Shown here: positions 33,218 through 44,105 of the stretch, piece by piece
How the letters are laid out: each line of letters starts with the position of its first letter
Position numbering within the stretch: the first letter of the stretch is position 1
DNA from: DASUPK01 sp963736685
GTDB taxonomy: Bacteria; Actinomycetota; Thermoleophilia; Solirubrobacterales; 70-9
Assembly (NCBI GenBank): GCA_963736685.1
Contig: CAVTPZ010000015.1
Location: forward strand, 176,287-240,286
Direction of reading: 5' to 3'
Length of the DNA stretch: 64,000 bases
Made by a program: the position numbers and the translations under genes
The notes under the pieces: model-generated
The model's database searches: none
Seen by the model: only the letters and a program-made list of their open reading frames with translations
What the model was told of the DNA's origin: nothing

Positions 33218-34671
33218 GCCGTCGCGACGGGCAGCTTCTCCTTCACACCGCGATCGCCGAATTCCAGGCGCCGAAGCGCGGAGTTGGCCGCGTTGTATCC
33301 GCACATTCCGTGGGCACCCGCTCCGGGCGGGGTCGCCGCCGAGCACAGGTAGGTGCCCGGGATGCCCGTCGTGTACGGATCGAGTGCAGCGCGAGGGCGG
33401 AAGATGAGCTGGCGTGGGTCGTTGGAGCCGGTGATCACGTCTCCGCCGACGTAGTTGATGTTGTGCTCCTCCATCTGCGCCACGCTGCGGACGTGTCTGG
33501 CGAGCACCCGCTCGCGGAACCCGGGCGCAAAGTGCTCGATCTGCGCCTCGATCTGGGCGGTGACGTCGCCGGCGTAGCCGGCGGGCACGTGCGCGTAGGC
33601 GTAGAGCGGATGGACGTCGCCGCTCGACCGGCTCGGATCGGCCAGGTACTGCTGGCAGACGAGCACGAACGGGTGGTCAGGCATGGCACGGCGGGCGACG
33701 GACGCCTCGGCGGCTGCGATCTCCGCGTAATTGCCGCCGACGTGGACGGTGCCGGCGCGGCGTGACTCCTCGTGCGTCCAGGGCACGCCGCCCTCGATCG
33801 CGAAGTCGACCTTGAACGTCCCGGGCCCGTGGCGGTACTTCGTCAGCGCCCGCGCGATCCGGCGCGGCATGCGATCGCCGGCGATCCGTACGGCGGCCCC
33901 CGGCGCGACGTCGAGCATCACGACGTCGGCGCCGTCGAGCTCGTCGAGCGACTCGACGTACACGCCAGTCTCGAACTCCGTGCCGTACTCCTCGAGCAGG
34001 GAGATCATCGCGCCGCTGATCGCCGACGAGCCGCCCTCGGCGACGGGCCAGCCGTACGCGTGCGCGGCGGTTCCAAGCGCCACGCCGATCGCCGACGACA
34101 TCGGCGCCGAAAACTGCCGGAACGCGTGCGCAGCGACACCGGCCCACAGGGACCTCGCCTCCGGCGTCGAGAAGCGGGACTTCAGCAACGCCGCGGGCAG
34201 CCCCGAGTAGAGGCCGAAGCGGGCCATCAGCACCGGATGATCCGGAACGCGCAGCATCGGTCGCATGAAATCGGCGGTGATGTCGCCGAAGCGCTCCGCG
34301 AGCGGGCCGAACAGCCTCCGCCAAGCGCCTCCGTCCTCACCGAGGCCGGCCGCCGTCTGCTCCACGGAGCGGTAGACCGCCGCACCGGCGGCGCCGTCCA
34401 GTGGGTGCGCGTACTGAATCTCGGGCCAGCGCCAGGTCAGCCCGTGCGCCTCGAGGTCGAACCGCCGCGAGAACGGCGTGTCGAGCGCGAGAGGGTGCGC
34501 AGCCGAGCATTCATCGTGGATCAGCCCTGGCAGGGTGAGTTCGCTGCTTCGCGTGCCGCCCCCGAGCTGCTCGGCAGCTTCGAGCACGGTCACCTCGATG
34601 CCTTCGGCGGCCAGTGTGAGGGCGGCGGCGAGCCCGTTCGGTCCGCTGCCGACGACCGTCGCGCTGGTCAT
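33214..34671 (-). CDS. Phytoene-desaturase-like (CrtI/COG1233) FAD oxidoreductase, copy 1
   Basis: A 485-residue flavoprotein. VVGSGPNGLAAALTLAAEG binds FAD, with GTRSSELTLPG after it, and the C-terminal FAD motif TYLCSAATPPGAGAHGMCG. Members oxidise or isomerise polyprenoids or other lipids. Its ATG overlaps the stop of the DUF3556-like membrane gene (ATGA), so the two are coupled, and the same pair is kept at 56173-59475. No phytoene synthase or other carotenoid gene is near, so a carotenoid role is unlikely. Confidence 0.88.
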   Translation of the reverse strand: MTSATVVGSGPNGLAAALTLAAEGIEVTVLEAAEQLGGGTRSSELTLPGLIHDECSAAHPLALDTPFSRRFDLEAHGLTWRWPEIQYAHPLDGAAGAAVYRSVEQTAAGLGEDGGAWRRLFGPLAERFGDITADFMRPMLRVPDHPVLMARFGLYSGLPAALLKSRFSTPEARSLWAGVAAHAFRQFSAPMSSAIGVALGTAAHAYGWPVAEGGSSAISGAMISLLEEYGTEFETGVYVESLDELDGADVVMLDVAPGAAVRIAGDRMPRRIARALTKYRHGPGTFKVDFAIEGGVPWTHEESRRAGTVHVGGNYAEIAAAEASVARRAMPDHPFVLVCQQYLADPSRSSGDVHPLYAYAHVPAGYAGDVTAQIEAQIEHFAPGFRERVLARHVRSVAQMEEHNINYVGGDVITGSNDPRQLIFRPRAALDPYTTGIPGTYLCSAATPPGAGAHGMCGYNAANSALRRLEFGDRGVKEKLPVATA

Positions 34672-36443
34672 GCCATCACCAGGACCTTCTCCGCGATCTC
34701 GGGCGCGTGGCTGATGCGCTCGTACCCCGGCTTGCGGTAGGTGACCAGTGTCTGGATCGGGCCATTCGGGAGCCACGGCTGCTCATTCACCGCCTCCTTG
34801 ACGGCCCAGCTGCCGCGCTCGACGACGCCGATCGCCGCGTCGATCACCAGGTAGTTCTGGCGGCCGGATCGCAGCGCCTCGGACTCCGCCCACACGACGA
34901 CCAGCTCGCCGGGTGCGAACTGGCAGCGCTCCTGTACCGCCTCGATCATCCGGCGGTCGTGCAGATGACCGTCGCCGAAGTTGAAGCCGACGATCGCGTT
35001 GCAGGTGAACTCGCCCTCGCGCAGCGTGTAGGTGTCGATGTCGTTTCCGAGCTGGTTGATCATCACCGAGTTCAGGCCCCGGCCCTGGCTGTGCATCGCT
35101 CGCCAGCCGAGGATCTGCTGCATGATCACCTCCGCCTCGCGCTCGCCATACGTCTCGGCGAGCTGGTCCTTCTGCATCTGCGCCGCCTTGACGATGTGAG
35201 TGTTGAGCTTCTCCTCGGCGCCAGGGGCAAGCGCCCACATGCCCGTCGCCCAGTTCCCCGCGTACTGGCGCATCGATGGGAGGAAGGACACGAGGTCGGG
35301 ACGCAGGTTGCCGAGCACCGGGAAGAACAACAGCCCGACGACGGTCAGCGCCAGCAGCGCGGGATCCATATTCGCGAGTCCGTACCCCGCCTCGTTCGGA
35401 TAGCCCAGGAACAGGAAGGCCGCGATGTACATGAACAGCGCGTTCCACTCCAGCGGCACGGCCAGCGGGAACGTCGAGATGATGAACGTGTGGAAGCACA
35501 GCATCACCACGACGGCCGCCAGGGTCACCGTGTGGTTGTGCGAGAAGAGCAGGACCAGCGGGGTCACGAACTCCACCAGCGTGCCGCCGACGTGAGCAAG
35601 CCCGACCGCGCGCTCCGACGGGCGCAGATCCTCGGGGAAGTTGCGGTAGTGCAGCCGCTTGATCCGCCTGACGAATAGCCACGGCGTGTTGCTGACCATC
35701 GGCGGGATCACGTTGGCGAAGTGGCGCCCGAGCTTCGAGAACGCCGCGCCGCACCAGACGATCACGATCAGCAGCTTCGCAGCGACGATCATGTCGACGA
35801 ACGGATAGAAGGCGAAGAAGATCAGCGCCGGCAGGTACTGCTCACCTCGAGCGGCGAGGAAGAACACCTTGTCGCGCAGGCCGAGCGCCACCAGAAACAC
35901 GATGATCGGGACGATCGCGCCGGTGGCGATCAGGCCGTCGCCGGCGGACGGCGCGGCGAGCGCCACGACGAGGCTGATGAGCATCCCGGCGTAGAGCGCG
36001 ACGTCGACCCCGGTGCGCTCGTCGCCGCGCGTGAACGGCACCCTGTCAGGCCACGGAGGCAGGCGGATCGTCTCGGGCCGGGAGTAATGGCGCCAGCCGG
36101 CGGTGAACGGCTTGAAGTGACCGGCCAGCGGGCCCCAGGACCCGGCGAGGCCGAGGCACTCCAGAAGCACCGTCCAGATCACCAGCTTCTGGTAGACGAT
36201 CGGGTCCTTCCACCAGGCGGCAGGGTCGAGGGGATCGAGGCCGGAGGTGAGCGTCGCGACCAGCACGCCCCCCAGCGCGTAGAAGAGGAGCAGCTTGAAG
36301 ATGTAGATCAGGCCGGTGATCTTCGGTGCGCCGAAGCCGTAGTCGACCCAGTGACGCGCAAGCACCTTGGTGCGCTCGCGGTACGGCTGTTGCATGAACT
36401 CCGCCGGCTGGACGGGTGGGAAGTCGCCTGTGGTCAAGCCCAT
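34668..36443 (-). CDS. DUF3556-like polytopic membrane protein, copy 1
   Basis: A 591-residue protein from ATG 36443 (GGAGG 8 bases upstream decides against ATG 36449). About eight to ten hydrophobic helices occupy residues 45-430, for example ITGLIYIFKLLLFYALGGVL and VVVMLCFHTFIISTFPLAVPL, followed by a soluble C-terminal domain with GDGHLHDRRMIEAVQERC. It resembles the actinobacterial DUF3556 family, of unknown function. Coupling to a CrtI-like oxidoreductase in both copies suggests membrane lipid chemistry. It is divergent from an acyl-CoA ligase gene. Confidence 0.8.
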   Translation of the reverse strand: MGLTTGDFPPVQPAEFMQQPYRERTKVLARHWVDYGFGAPKITGLIYIFKLLLFYALGGVLVATLTSGLDPLDPAAWWKDPIVYQKLVIWTVLLECLGLAGSWGPLAGHFKPFTAGWRHYSRPETIRLPPWPDRVPFTRGDERTGVDVALYAGMLISLVVALAAPSAGDGLIATGAIVPIIVFLVALGLRDKVFFLAARGEQYLPALIFFAFYPFVDMIVAAKLLIVIVWCGAAFSKLGRHFANVIPPMVSNTPWLFVRRIKRLHYRNFPEDLRPSERAVGLAHVGGTLVEFVTPLVLLFSHNHTVTLAAVVVMLCFHTFIISTFPLAVPLEWNALFMYIAAFLFLGYPNEAGYGLANMDPALLALTVVGLLFFPVLGNLRPDLVSFLPSMRQYAGNWATGMWALAPGAEEKLNTHIVKAAQMQKDQLAETYGEREAEVIMQQILGWRAMHSQGRGLNSVMINQLGNDIDTYTLREGEFTCNAIVGFNFGDGHLHDRRMIEAVQERCQFAPGELVVVWAESEALRSGRQNYLVIDAAIGVVERGSWAVKEAVNEQPWLPNGPIQTLVTYRKPGYERISHAPEIAEKVLVMA

Positions 36444-36603
36444 CGTCATCTCCTCCGTTTGGTCTTGCGAGGGCCGGATCGGCCCGATGGCAAGGTACGC
36501 CCGCCATGCGGGCCGGAAGTTGGGGTGCCGCCACGAAAATGCGAGCGCGGTTTGGGGAGTTGGCCCATCGGCGCGGGCGACATTCAGCCGTACCTTGCAG
36601 CCT

Positions 36604-38180
<1,577 letters not shown>

Positions 38181-38190
<10 letters not shown>

Positions 38191-39446
38191 TCCGTGTGAT
38201 CGATACCGCCGTCCTCGTCCGTCAGCACGGCGGGCCCGAGAACGGCGGCGATCTTCAGCGCGCAGGTCAGCTCGATCGGGCTCTCGCTGACCTTGCGACC
38301 CAGCAGCTCCTCCGCGCGTTTCACCCGGTAGGCGACCGTGTTCTGGTGCACGTAGAGATCCTTGGCCGCCCGCGTCGCGCTGCCGCGGAAGGCCAGGAAT
38401 GCCAACAACGTGTCACGCAGACGCTGTGCCGGCTCGGCTGTCGACGCCAAGGGCCCGAGCTGGCCGACGACGAATGCTCGTGCCCTGGGGAGGTCGCCCG
38501 CGAGCAGCGAGACCAGCTCGACGCTGGCGTAGCTCGTCACCGTCGCGCCGCCGCTCAGCGACGCGATGCGCGCGGCCTGGAGCGCCTCCGTATGCGAGCC
38601 GCGGAACCCTGCGATCCCCTTCCCTGGTCTGCCGAACGCGACGAGCACACCCGGCGGGGGCTCGTAGTCCTCGAGCCCATCCGTTGCCGGGATCTCGAAC
38701 GAGCCCCACCACGCGTCGAAACGTGCCGCGCCCGAGGCGACGACGAGCGGCTCGCCGGCCCCAAGGGCAGCCGCGGCCTCGCCGACCGCGCGCTCCAGGC
38801 CGCGGACCTCGCTTCCTTCGCTCGCGATCCGCAGCGCGACGTGGTGGCGCCCAAGCTCGTAGCCCAGCCTCTGCGAGGCGACCTCCTCGTCGATCGGCTC
38901 CCCGGCGAGGATCGCGCGCACGGTCTCCGCACGCAGCTGGCTTGCGCTCCGCATCATGCGCTCGCGCTCGGTCCCGAACTCCTCGACGAGAACGTCGGAG
39001 ACCTTGTCGACATAGGCGAACATGAAGGCCGAGCTCTGATCCTGTCCGGCCGCCAGCTCGCCCGAGTCCTCGACTCGCTCCTGCAGCGCCTGCGACCAAC
39101 GCTCCCACAGCCATGCATGCCCCAGGCGATAGGAGCGCAGCAGCGCCGACAGCGGAATACCCCGGCGGACGATGCCGCGGAGGAACTCCAGGGCCTCGTG
39201 GGGGACTACGACGTCGGCGGCGGTCGCGCCGTCCGCCAGCAGCCGCAGCACCTGGCTGATGTTCGCCTCCGTACTGCCGAGCAGCTCCGCGCGCAGCCCG
39301 TCGTCGTCGATCGCATTGAGCTCGGGGATCGCCGCATACAAATGGTCGGCCATTTCGCGCGCAAGCTCGGGGGTGCGCGGGAGCAACTCACCCGCGAGCT
39401 CCTGGACCGCCGGCGTGAGCTCCGACTGCTGGGCCACCGCAGCCAT
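38181..39446 (-). CDS. PucR-family transcriptional regulator, copy 1
   Basis: A 421-residue cytosolic regulator. The N-terminal half is a helical RsbR-like sensory region (TPELAREMADHLYAAIPELN … RLGHAWLWERWSQALQERV), the middle a CdaR/GGDEF-like segment, and the C-terminal 60 residues hold the PucR HTH: AAKDLYVHQNTVAYRVKRAE. It most likely controls the neighbouring lipid genes. The copy at 59636 has exactly the same length. The start is ATG 39446; the longer frame upstream is noncoding. Confidence 0.9.
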
Positions 39447-39562
39447 CTCCGTGCCGATCGTACTCCCCGGACGGCTCGTCGGCCGCGGACGCCAGTACCC
39501 GGGCGGGATGCGCCCATGACCGCCGAGCGCACGGTGGGCTGCGGGAGTAGGCCCGGTCTGCA

Positions 39563-40729
39563 ATGAGCTCCAGGGCTGCCCGGATCGGCTCCGGGGCTGC
39601 CGGGAACTGGGATCCTGGGAGCATCAGCCCCACACCTGAGCGAGCCCAGATAGCGGTCGGCCTTCTGGCGGCCCCCGATCTCCCGGCCGAGGTCGCCGAG
39701 AGCCTGGCCCCGGAGCTGTCGACGCGGCTCAACGAGCTCTACCCAGAGGTGGAGTGGGCGGTGCCGCTTGAGATCGACGGCCTCGTGGTCCCGCCCGCGA
39801 GCACCAGTGATCTGGTCGATGCAGCACACGAGAGGCTGCTCGGCCAGGACTGGGAGATGGCCCTTGCTCTCACCGACCTGCCGCTGAGGGTCGGACGCCG
39901 CACGGTCGTCGCCCACGCGAGCCCAACCCACCGGGTGGCCGTGATCTCACTGCCGGGCCTCGGCCCAGCGAGACTTCGCCCGAAGGCCCTCGAGACCGCC
40001 ATCGGCATGATCAGAGTGCTGACGGGCGAAGCGGCGGATGCCGAGTCTGGGGGCGGCGAGGGCTCGGCACGCAGCACCCGAATGCGTCGGCGGCTGGTCG
40101 AGCTCGCGGACCTCGCTGATCAGGATCCCAGCCACGGGCCGACGGGCCTCGCCGCGCTTTCGCGCGGTGGGCGCCTCAGGCTCTTGATCGGGATGGTCCG
40201 CGCCAACCGGCCCTGGCGACTCGCGGTCCGGCTCTACCGCGCCTTGGTCGCCGCGTTGGCGACTGTTGCCTTCGCTCTCGTTTCCCCCGACCTCTGGCGG
40301 ATCTCAGCCTCCCTGGGCCCGGTCCGACTGGCCGCAATCGGAATCCTGACGGTCGCGTTCACGGTGCTCTCGCTGATCGCGGCCCACGGCCTTTGGGAGC
40401 GTCGGGGCGCATCCAAGGCCGAGGATCAGGTCCTCCTCTTCAACGCGGCGACTGCGGCGACTGTGCTGTTCGGGGTCCTATCGCTCTACCTCGCGCTCTT
40501 TCTCTTCTCGTTGGCCGGGGCGGGTCTATTCATCACTCCCGATCTGCTCTCCAGGGAGCTCGGTTCGGACGTCTCCCTTTCGGACTATCTCCGCCTGGGA
40601 TGGCTTGCCAGCTCCCTGGCGATGATCGGTGGCGCGCTGGGAGCTGGGCTGGAGACCGCCGAGGCGGTCCGCGAGGCGGCCTACGCCTATCGCCCTGAGG
40701 GGCAGCGGGCGGACGAAGGGCTCGAGTGA
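39563..40729 (+). CDS. Membrane protein of unknown function, soluble N-domain plus four helices
   Basis: A 388-residue protein. Residues about 25-185 form a soluble domain (AQIAVGLLAAPDLPAEVAES … VEWAVPLEIDGLV), then come four membrane helices from about 215 to 375 (LVAALATVAFALVSPDLW, AIGILTVAFTVLSLIAAHGL, VLFGVLSLYLALFLFSLAGA, LGWLASSLAMIGGALGAGL). Relatives in actinobacteria are annotated only as membrane proteins. It borders the stress island, and no function can be assigned. Confidence 0.7.
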   Translation: MSSRAARIGSGAAGNWDPGSISPTPERAQIAVGLLAAPDLPAEVAESLAPELSTRLNELYPEVEWAVPLEIDGLVVPPASTSDLVDAAHERLLGQDWEMALALTDLPLRVGRRTVVAHASPTHRVAVISLPGLGPARLRPKALETAIGMIRVLTGEAADAESGGGEGSARSTRMRRRLVELADLADQDPSHGPTGLAALSRGGRLRLLIGMVRANRPWRLAVRLYRALVAALATVAFALVSPDLWRISASLGPVRLAAIGILTVAFTVLSLIAAHGLWERRGASKAEDQVLLFNAATAATVLFGVLSLYLALFLFSLAGAGLFITPDLLSRELGSDVSLSDYLRLGWLASSLAMIGGALGAGLETAEAVREAAYAYRPEGQRADEGLE

Positions 40730-40736
40730 ATCACGC

Positions 40737-40832
40737 GTGCGGCGCGAGTTCGGCAGGCTGCCGCTGAACGTCGCGCTCGCTGCCCTCGCCGTCTTCGTGG
40801 CCGCGATGCGTTTCGGCCCGCACTCGCTCTAG
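40737..40832 (+). CDS. Possible 31-residue membrane peptide
   Basis: A short frame from GTG 40737 (VRREFGRLPLNVALAALAVF … RFGPHSL), starting 7 bases after the previous stop, with a basic start and one hydrophobic helix. There is no clear ribosome binding site and no second copy to show selection, so this may be chance. Confidence 0.2.
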   Translation: MRREFGRLPLNVALAALAVFVAAMRFGPHSL

Positions 40833-40851
40833 CGGGTTGGAGCAGTACACC

Positions 40852-40883
40852 GGGGCGGCCCGCATCGAAGTGCAGACCGCCCC
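40852..40883 (-). terminator. Hairpin terminator after DUF7144-like gene copy A
   Basis: GGGGCGGCCCGC pairs with GCAGACCGCCCC across an 8-base loop, just past the stop of the 40900-41301 gene on the minus strand. The same hairpin design follows the other two copies (48130 and 55151). There is no strong T-run. Confidence 0.6.
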
Positions 40884-40899
40884 TCGGAGGCTGTCGGGC

Positions 40900-41301
40900 C
40901 TAGTCCCAGTCCTCGTTCCAGCCCTCCGTCAGCCCGTAGATGATCATCACGTCGAGGATGATGATCAGGAACGCCCAGAGCGGTGCGGCGGGGAACCAGA
41001 CGATCTGCGCGATCGCGTTCAGGGAGACGAAGAAGACCGCGGCCCAGCGCGCCGCGTTGCTGCGGGCAAACAGCCCCACCCCCGTAAGAGCCACCAGCGA
41101 ACCGAGGATCAGATACACCCAGCCCCAGGTCGTGGCATTGGAGATGATGACCCCGTTGCCGCCGACGATCACGTTCTTCTTCTCGAGGATCGCCGCCAGT
41201 CCCCACAGCGCATCGAGTGAGCCGACGACCACCAGGACGATACCGGCGAAGATCGCCCAGTCTGATGGCGTCCTCTCCGAGGTTGATCTGGATGCTTCCA
41301 T
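40900..41301 (-). CDS. DUF7144-like four-helix membrane protein, copy A
   Basis: A 133-residue protein with four membrane helices: SDWAIFAGIVLVVVGSLDAL, TTWGWVYLILGSLVALTGVG, AARWAAVFFVSLNAIAQIVW and PLWAFLIIILDVMIIYGLTE. It ends GWNEDWD. Two near-identical paralogues sit at 47711 and 54732, each 133 residues. Family function is unknown; it is common in actinobacteria. AAGGAGG lies upstream of its ATG. See the leader at 41302 and terminator at 40852. Confidence 0.85.
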   Translation of the reverse strand: MEASRSTSERTPSDWAIFAGIVLVVVGSLDALWGLAAILEKKNVIVGGNGVIISNATTWGWVYLILGSLVALTGVGLFARSNAARWAAVFFVSLNAIAQIVWFPAAPLWAFLIIILDVMIIYGLTEGWNEDWD

Positions 41302-41350
41302 TTGCTTCCTCCTTTAGTTGCGTTCCGTGGTGGGAAATGCGGGACGTGCG
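41302..41350 (-). promoter_or_regulatory. Conserved 5' leader of DUF7144-like gene copy A
   Basis: The bases just before the ATG (minus strand) are almost the same as those before copies B and C: CAACCGCA, CGCATTTCCCACCACGGAAC, GCAA and the AAAGGAGGAAG ribosome binding site. A short inverted pair TTCC/GGAA is included. Conservation may only reflect recent duplication. Confidence 0.5.
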
Positions 41351-41405
41351 GTTGGGGTCGCTTCGCCTGGCGCTGCCAACTGGGCAGCCGGCCTGACCGA
41401 TCAAA

Positions 41406-42026
41406 TCACCCAGCGGCGCCGCCTCCACTCCGTGCCGCCTGGGCCTCGTCCAGATCCTCGGGCAGACGCCTGACCTCGAAGGCGAGCACGACGCGCATGA
41501 CTCCGATCACTACGGCCCAGATCCCGGCGACCGTGACCAGGGCAGCGAGCGTCGCGCCGGGGGCAGCGAGAGCGAGGACGCCGAGGGGCACCTCCGCCAG
41601 GCCGAGGAGGAGCAGCATCCACCAATCGGGCAGCACCCGGCGTGCCGCGAACGCTCCCGAGATGGAGATCGTGCCGATGACGATCAGCCAGCAGCCGAGG
41701 AAGATCCCGAGCACCGTCAGGCTGGGCCCTGGCCAGGCGATGATGGCGATTCCCGCTGCAATCGAGAGCAGCCCGGTGGCGTAGTTCGCGCCGCGGCCGG
41801 AGATTCCGGCGGTCAGCATGATCCAGATGCCCTCGAAGATGAACAGCGCCCCGAGGAACGTCGAGAGACTCCTGACGCTCCAGTCGATGCTCCAGATGAG
41901 GACACCGGCGACGATCAGCACAAGACCGTTGAGGAGCAGAGTCGTCCAGTTTCTGGACAGGCTTTCGGCGGCATCACGAGTCAACTGATTGCCGAAGTTG
42001 TCGAACGAGGCAGGCGTGGCGAACAT
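41406..42026 (-). CDS. HdeD/DUF308-family membrane protein
   Basis: A 206-residue protein with six membrane helices in paired repeats, the DUF308 pattern: LLLNGLVLIVAGVLIWSIDW, LGALFIFEGIWIML, GLLSIAAGIAIIAWPGPS, LGIFLGCWLIVIGTISISG, MLLLLGLAEVPLGVLALAAP and VTVAGIWAVVIGVMRVVLAF. E. coli HdeD is an acid-resistance inner-membrane protein; here only membrane stress can be inferred. It is about 105 bases upstream of DUF7144-like copy A on the same strand. Confidence 0.9.
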   Translation of the reverse strand: MFATPASFDNFGNQLTRDAAESLSRNWTTLLLNGLVLIVAGVLIWSIDWSVRSLSTFLGALFIFEGIWIMLTAGISGRGANYATGLLSIAAGIAIIAWPGPSLTVLGIFLGCWLIVIGTISISGAFAARRVLPDWWMLLLLGLAEVPLGVLALAAPGATLAALVTVAGIWAVVIGVMRVVLAFEVRRLPEDLDEAQAARSGGGAAG

Positions 42027-42278
42027 CGTTTCCTCCTATCGATTACCGAGGCGAGACACGGCATTTTTCGTCAATGAGGACGAGGACTCTGGAGCCGGAG
42101 CGGGTGAATCGTCATCACACGCTTTGAGTGATCTTGCGCCGACCCGAGGCGAGGGAATCACAGGGATTGCGTGACGACGACTCACCCAGGTCGCCACGAG
42201 TCTGCAGCACGTCGCGTCCGCTCATTGCGCAGGAAAGGATCTCTTCGTCCACCGGATCCCAACGATTAAGGAGCTCCC

Positions 42279-42779
42279 ATGTCACTTCGCACGACACACA
42301 TCCTCGCCGTCGTCGGCGCCGTCGTCGTCTTCGTCGCCACCGCCGTCACCTGGTACACGCACGATGTCTCGGTCGGCACCCAAGCCGGACAGGTGGCCTA
42401 CAGCTCGAGCAAGTCGTACACGCTGTGGGACCTCACGACCCTGGCGCCGGTGCTGCTCGTCATTGGCGCCGCGCTGGGAGCAGCCCTGCTCCTGTTCGCT
42501 CCGTCCAGCTCTGCCCGGGCTGCGGCGGCTGTCGCCGGCCTGCTCGGTCTCGGGATCACGGCGTACTGCGTGGTGAAGTGCTTCGATTTCCCCGATCTCG
42601 GACCGACCGGCGCGGTGAGCCTCCCGCTCCCGGGCGGCGCCGTGGGTGCAAGCGCCTCCACCGTGCTCAACGCCGGTCCCTTCGTCGGCATAGTCGGCGG
42701 CCTGCTGCTCGTCGCCAGTGCGGTGGGGCACACGAGCGATGCGGCGGGGACGGCGCCAGGGGGACCGAGTTCAAATTAG
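42279..42779 (+). CDS. MSLRTTH-type four-helix membrane protein, copy A
   Basis: A 166-residue protein starting MSLRTTHILAVVGAVVVFVA with four membrane helices and a central extracellular YSSSKSYTLWDLTTLAPV segment; two Cys-bearing residues occur in YCVVKCFDFPDLG. Its start follows AAGGAGCTCCC. A close paralogue sits at 53428 (minus strand), in each case next to a MAASD coiled-coil gene. It belongs to no family I recognise. Confidence 0.75.
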   Translation: MSLRTTHILAVVGAVVVFVATAVTWYTHDVSVGTQAGQVAYSSSKSYTLWDLTTLAPVLLVIGAALGAALLLFAPSSSARAAAAVAGLLGLGITAYCVVKCFDFPDLGPTGAVSLPLPGGAVGASASTVLNAGPFVGIVGGLLLVASAVGHTSDAAGTAPGGPSSN

Positions 42780-42892
42780 TAAGAACAGCCATGTCCGGCC
42801 TGAGCCGGAGCTCCGAAGATCACCAAGAATGGATGACGCTCCCTCACCCGGCCATCTCTCACCCTCCGCTCGACAACAAGAGGAGGTTTCAG

Positions 42893-43343
42893 ATGGCTGC
42901 ATCGGATGACTTGACCAAGCTCGCGGACCGCGCGAAGGAGGCGGAGGAGCGGGTGGCGGCAGCGCGAGAGAAGGGCAAGGCGGATCTCGAGGCGGATCTC
43001 GAGTACGCCCGTGGCGCGGGTGAGGAGGAAGCCGAGGCGCTGCGCGAGACGGCCGAGACAGGGCAAGGGCCGGATCTCGGACCGGTGGGAGGGTGTGCAG
43101 GAAGCCTGGAACCAGGCCATCGCCAAGGTCCGCGAGGACGTGGAGGGCCGAAAGACAGAGCATGACCTGCACAAGGCGCAGCGGAGGGCCGACTGGGCGG
43201 AGGACGACGCCCGCTTCGCGATCGACTTCGCCTACTCGGCGATCGGGGAGGCCGAGTACGCAGTCCTCGACGCCTCTCTCGCGAGGATGGAGGCGGACGA
43301 GCAATCGGAGGAGGCCGGCAAGAAAGCGAACGCGAGCGTCTAG
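42893..43343 (+). pseudogene. MAASD-type coiled-coil protein, copy A, frameshifted near 43062
   Basis: From ATG 42893 (AGGAGG upstream) the frame gives MAASDDLTKLADRAKEAEER and a charged coiled coil. At GGG 43061-43063 one extra G must be skipped to continue KGRISDRWEGVQEAWNQAIA and DFAYSAIGEAEYAVLDASLA, the same C-terminal half as copies at 47106 and 54026. Corrected length is about 149 residues, soluble and highly charged. Function unknown. The indel may be a sequence error. Confidence 0.8.
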
Positions 43344-43385
43344 CAACAACGGGCGGTCCGCAACCCGACGCGAAAGGAAAGCGCC

Positions 43386-44009
43386 ATGGAGAACATTCTC
43401 GCCATAACGTTCGACGAAAACCAAAACGCCTACGAGGCCCTCACCAAGCTCAAGGAGCTTGATGACCAGGAGCAGGTTGGGCTCTCAGGAGCCGCGGTGG
43501 TCGAGCGGAAGGACGACGGCACCATCGACATCAAGGACGAGGTCGGCGACGTCGGCTGGGAGGGGACGGCCACGGGCGGGGTCATCGGCCTGCTCATCGG
43601 AGTCATCGGCGGTCCGCTGGGAATCTTGCTGGGTGGTGCCACCGGACTCCTGTACGGATCACTGTTCGACCTGGCCGACTCGGACGAGACCGAGTCCGTT
43701 CTGAGCGACGTGGCACGATTGGTCACGGTCGGCCAGCTCACGCTGCTGGCGCAGGTCTCAGAGCAGAACCCGGAGATTGTCGACGGCGCAGTCGAGCGGC
43801 TGGGCGGCACCGTCGTCCGGCGGCCCCTCGACGAGGTCGAGGCCGAGATCGCCGCCGCAGAGGATGCGCAGCACGCGGCGAAGGTGGAGGCGCGCAAGAA
43901 GCTCCGCGATGAGCGGCGCGAGGAGCACAAGGAGAAGGTCCAGGCCAAGGTCGCGGACCTCAAGGGGAAGCTCCATCACGATCACGCGACCGCCGGGGGA
44001 AGCACCTGA
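43386..44009 (+). CDS. DUF1269-family protein
   Basis: A 207-residue protein: N-terminal alpha/beta part with ILAITFDENQNAYEALTKLK and DVGWEGTATGG, then a glycine-zipper hydrophobic stretch (GVIGLLIGVIGGPLGILLGG), a helical part, and a very charged C-terminal helix (KVEARKKLRDERREEHKEKV). DUF1269 members are stress-related, membrane-associated proteins of unknown activity. It follows the coiled-coil gene and has a strong terminator downstream. Confidence 0.88.
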   Translation: MENILAITFDENQNAYEALTKLKELDDQEQVGLSGAAVVERKDDGTIDIKDEVGDVGWEGTATGGVIGLLIGVIGGPLGILLGGATGLLYGSLFDLADSDETESVLSDVARLVTVGQLTLLAQVSEQNPEIVDGAVERLGGTVVRRPLDEVEAEIAAAEDAQHAAKVEARKKLRDERREEHKEKVQAKVADLKGKLHHDHATAGGST

Positions 44010-44035
44010 GGCGAAGAGGTTGATCCGCCGAAACG

Positions 44036-44063
44036 AGAAAGGGCCGCATTTGCGGCCCTTTCT
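44036..44063 (+). terminator. Rho-independent-type hairpin after DUF1269 gene
   Basis: AGAAAGGGCCGC and GCGGCCCTTTCT form a perfect 12-pair stem around the loop ATTT, 27 bases after the stop. It lies in a convergent gap, so it can serve both strands. Confidence 0.85.
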
Positions 44064-44105
44064 CTAGTAGCGGGGGCGAAATTCAGCTACTCCAACGCTC
44101 CCGGA

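Noticed and set aside
34707..35678. 323-codon plus-strand frame opposite the DUF3556-like gene
   Set aside because: It is antisense to a conserved polytopic protein; the same antisense frame in copy 2 shows no independent conservation at the protein level.
33214..36443. Carotenoid pathway
   Set aside because: The CrtI-like protein stands without phytoene synthase, GGPP synthase or cyclase genes, and is coupled to a DUF3556-like protein instead.
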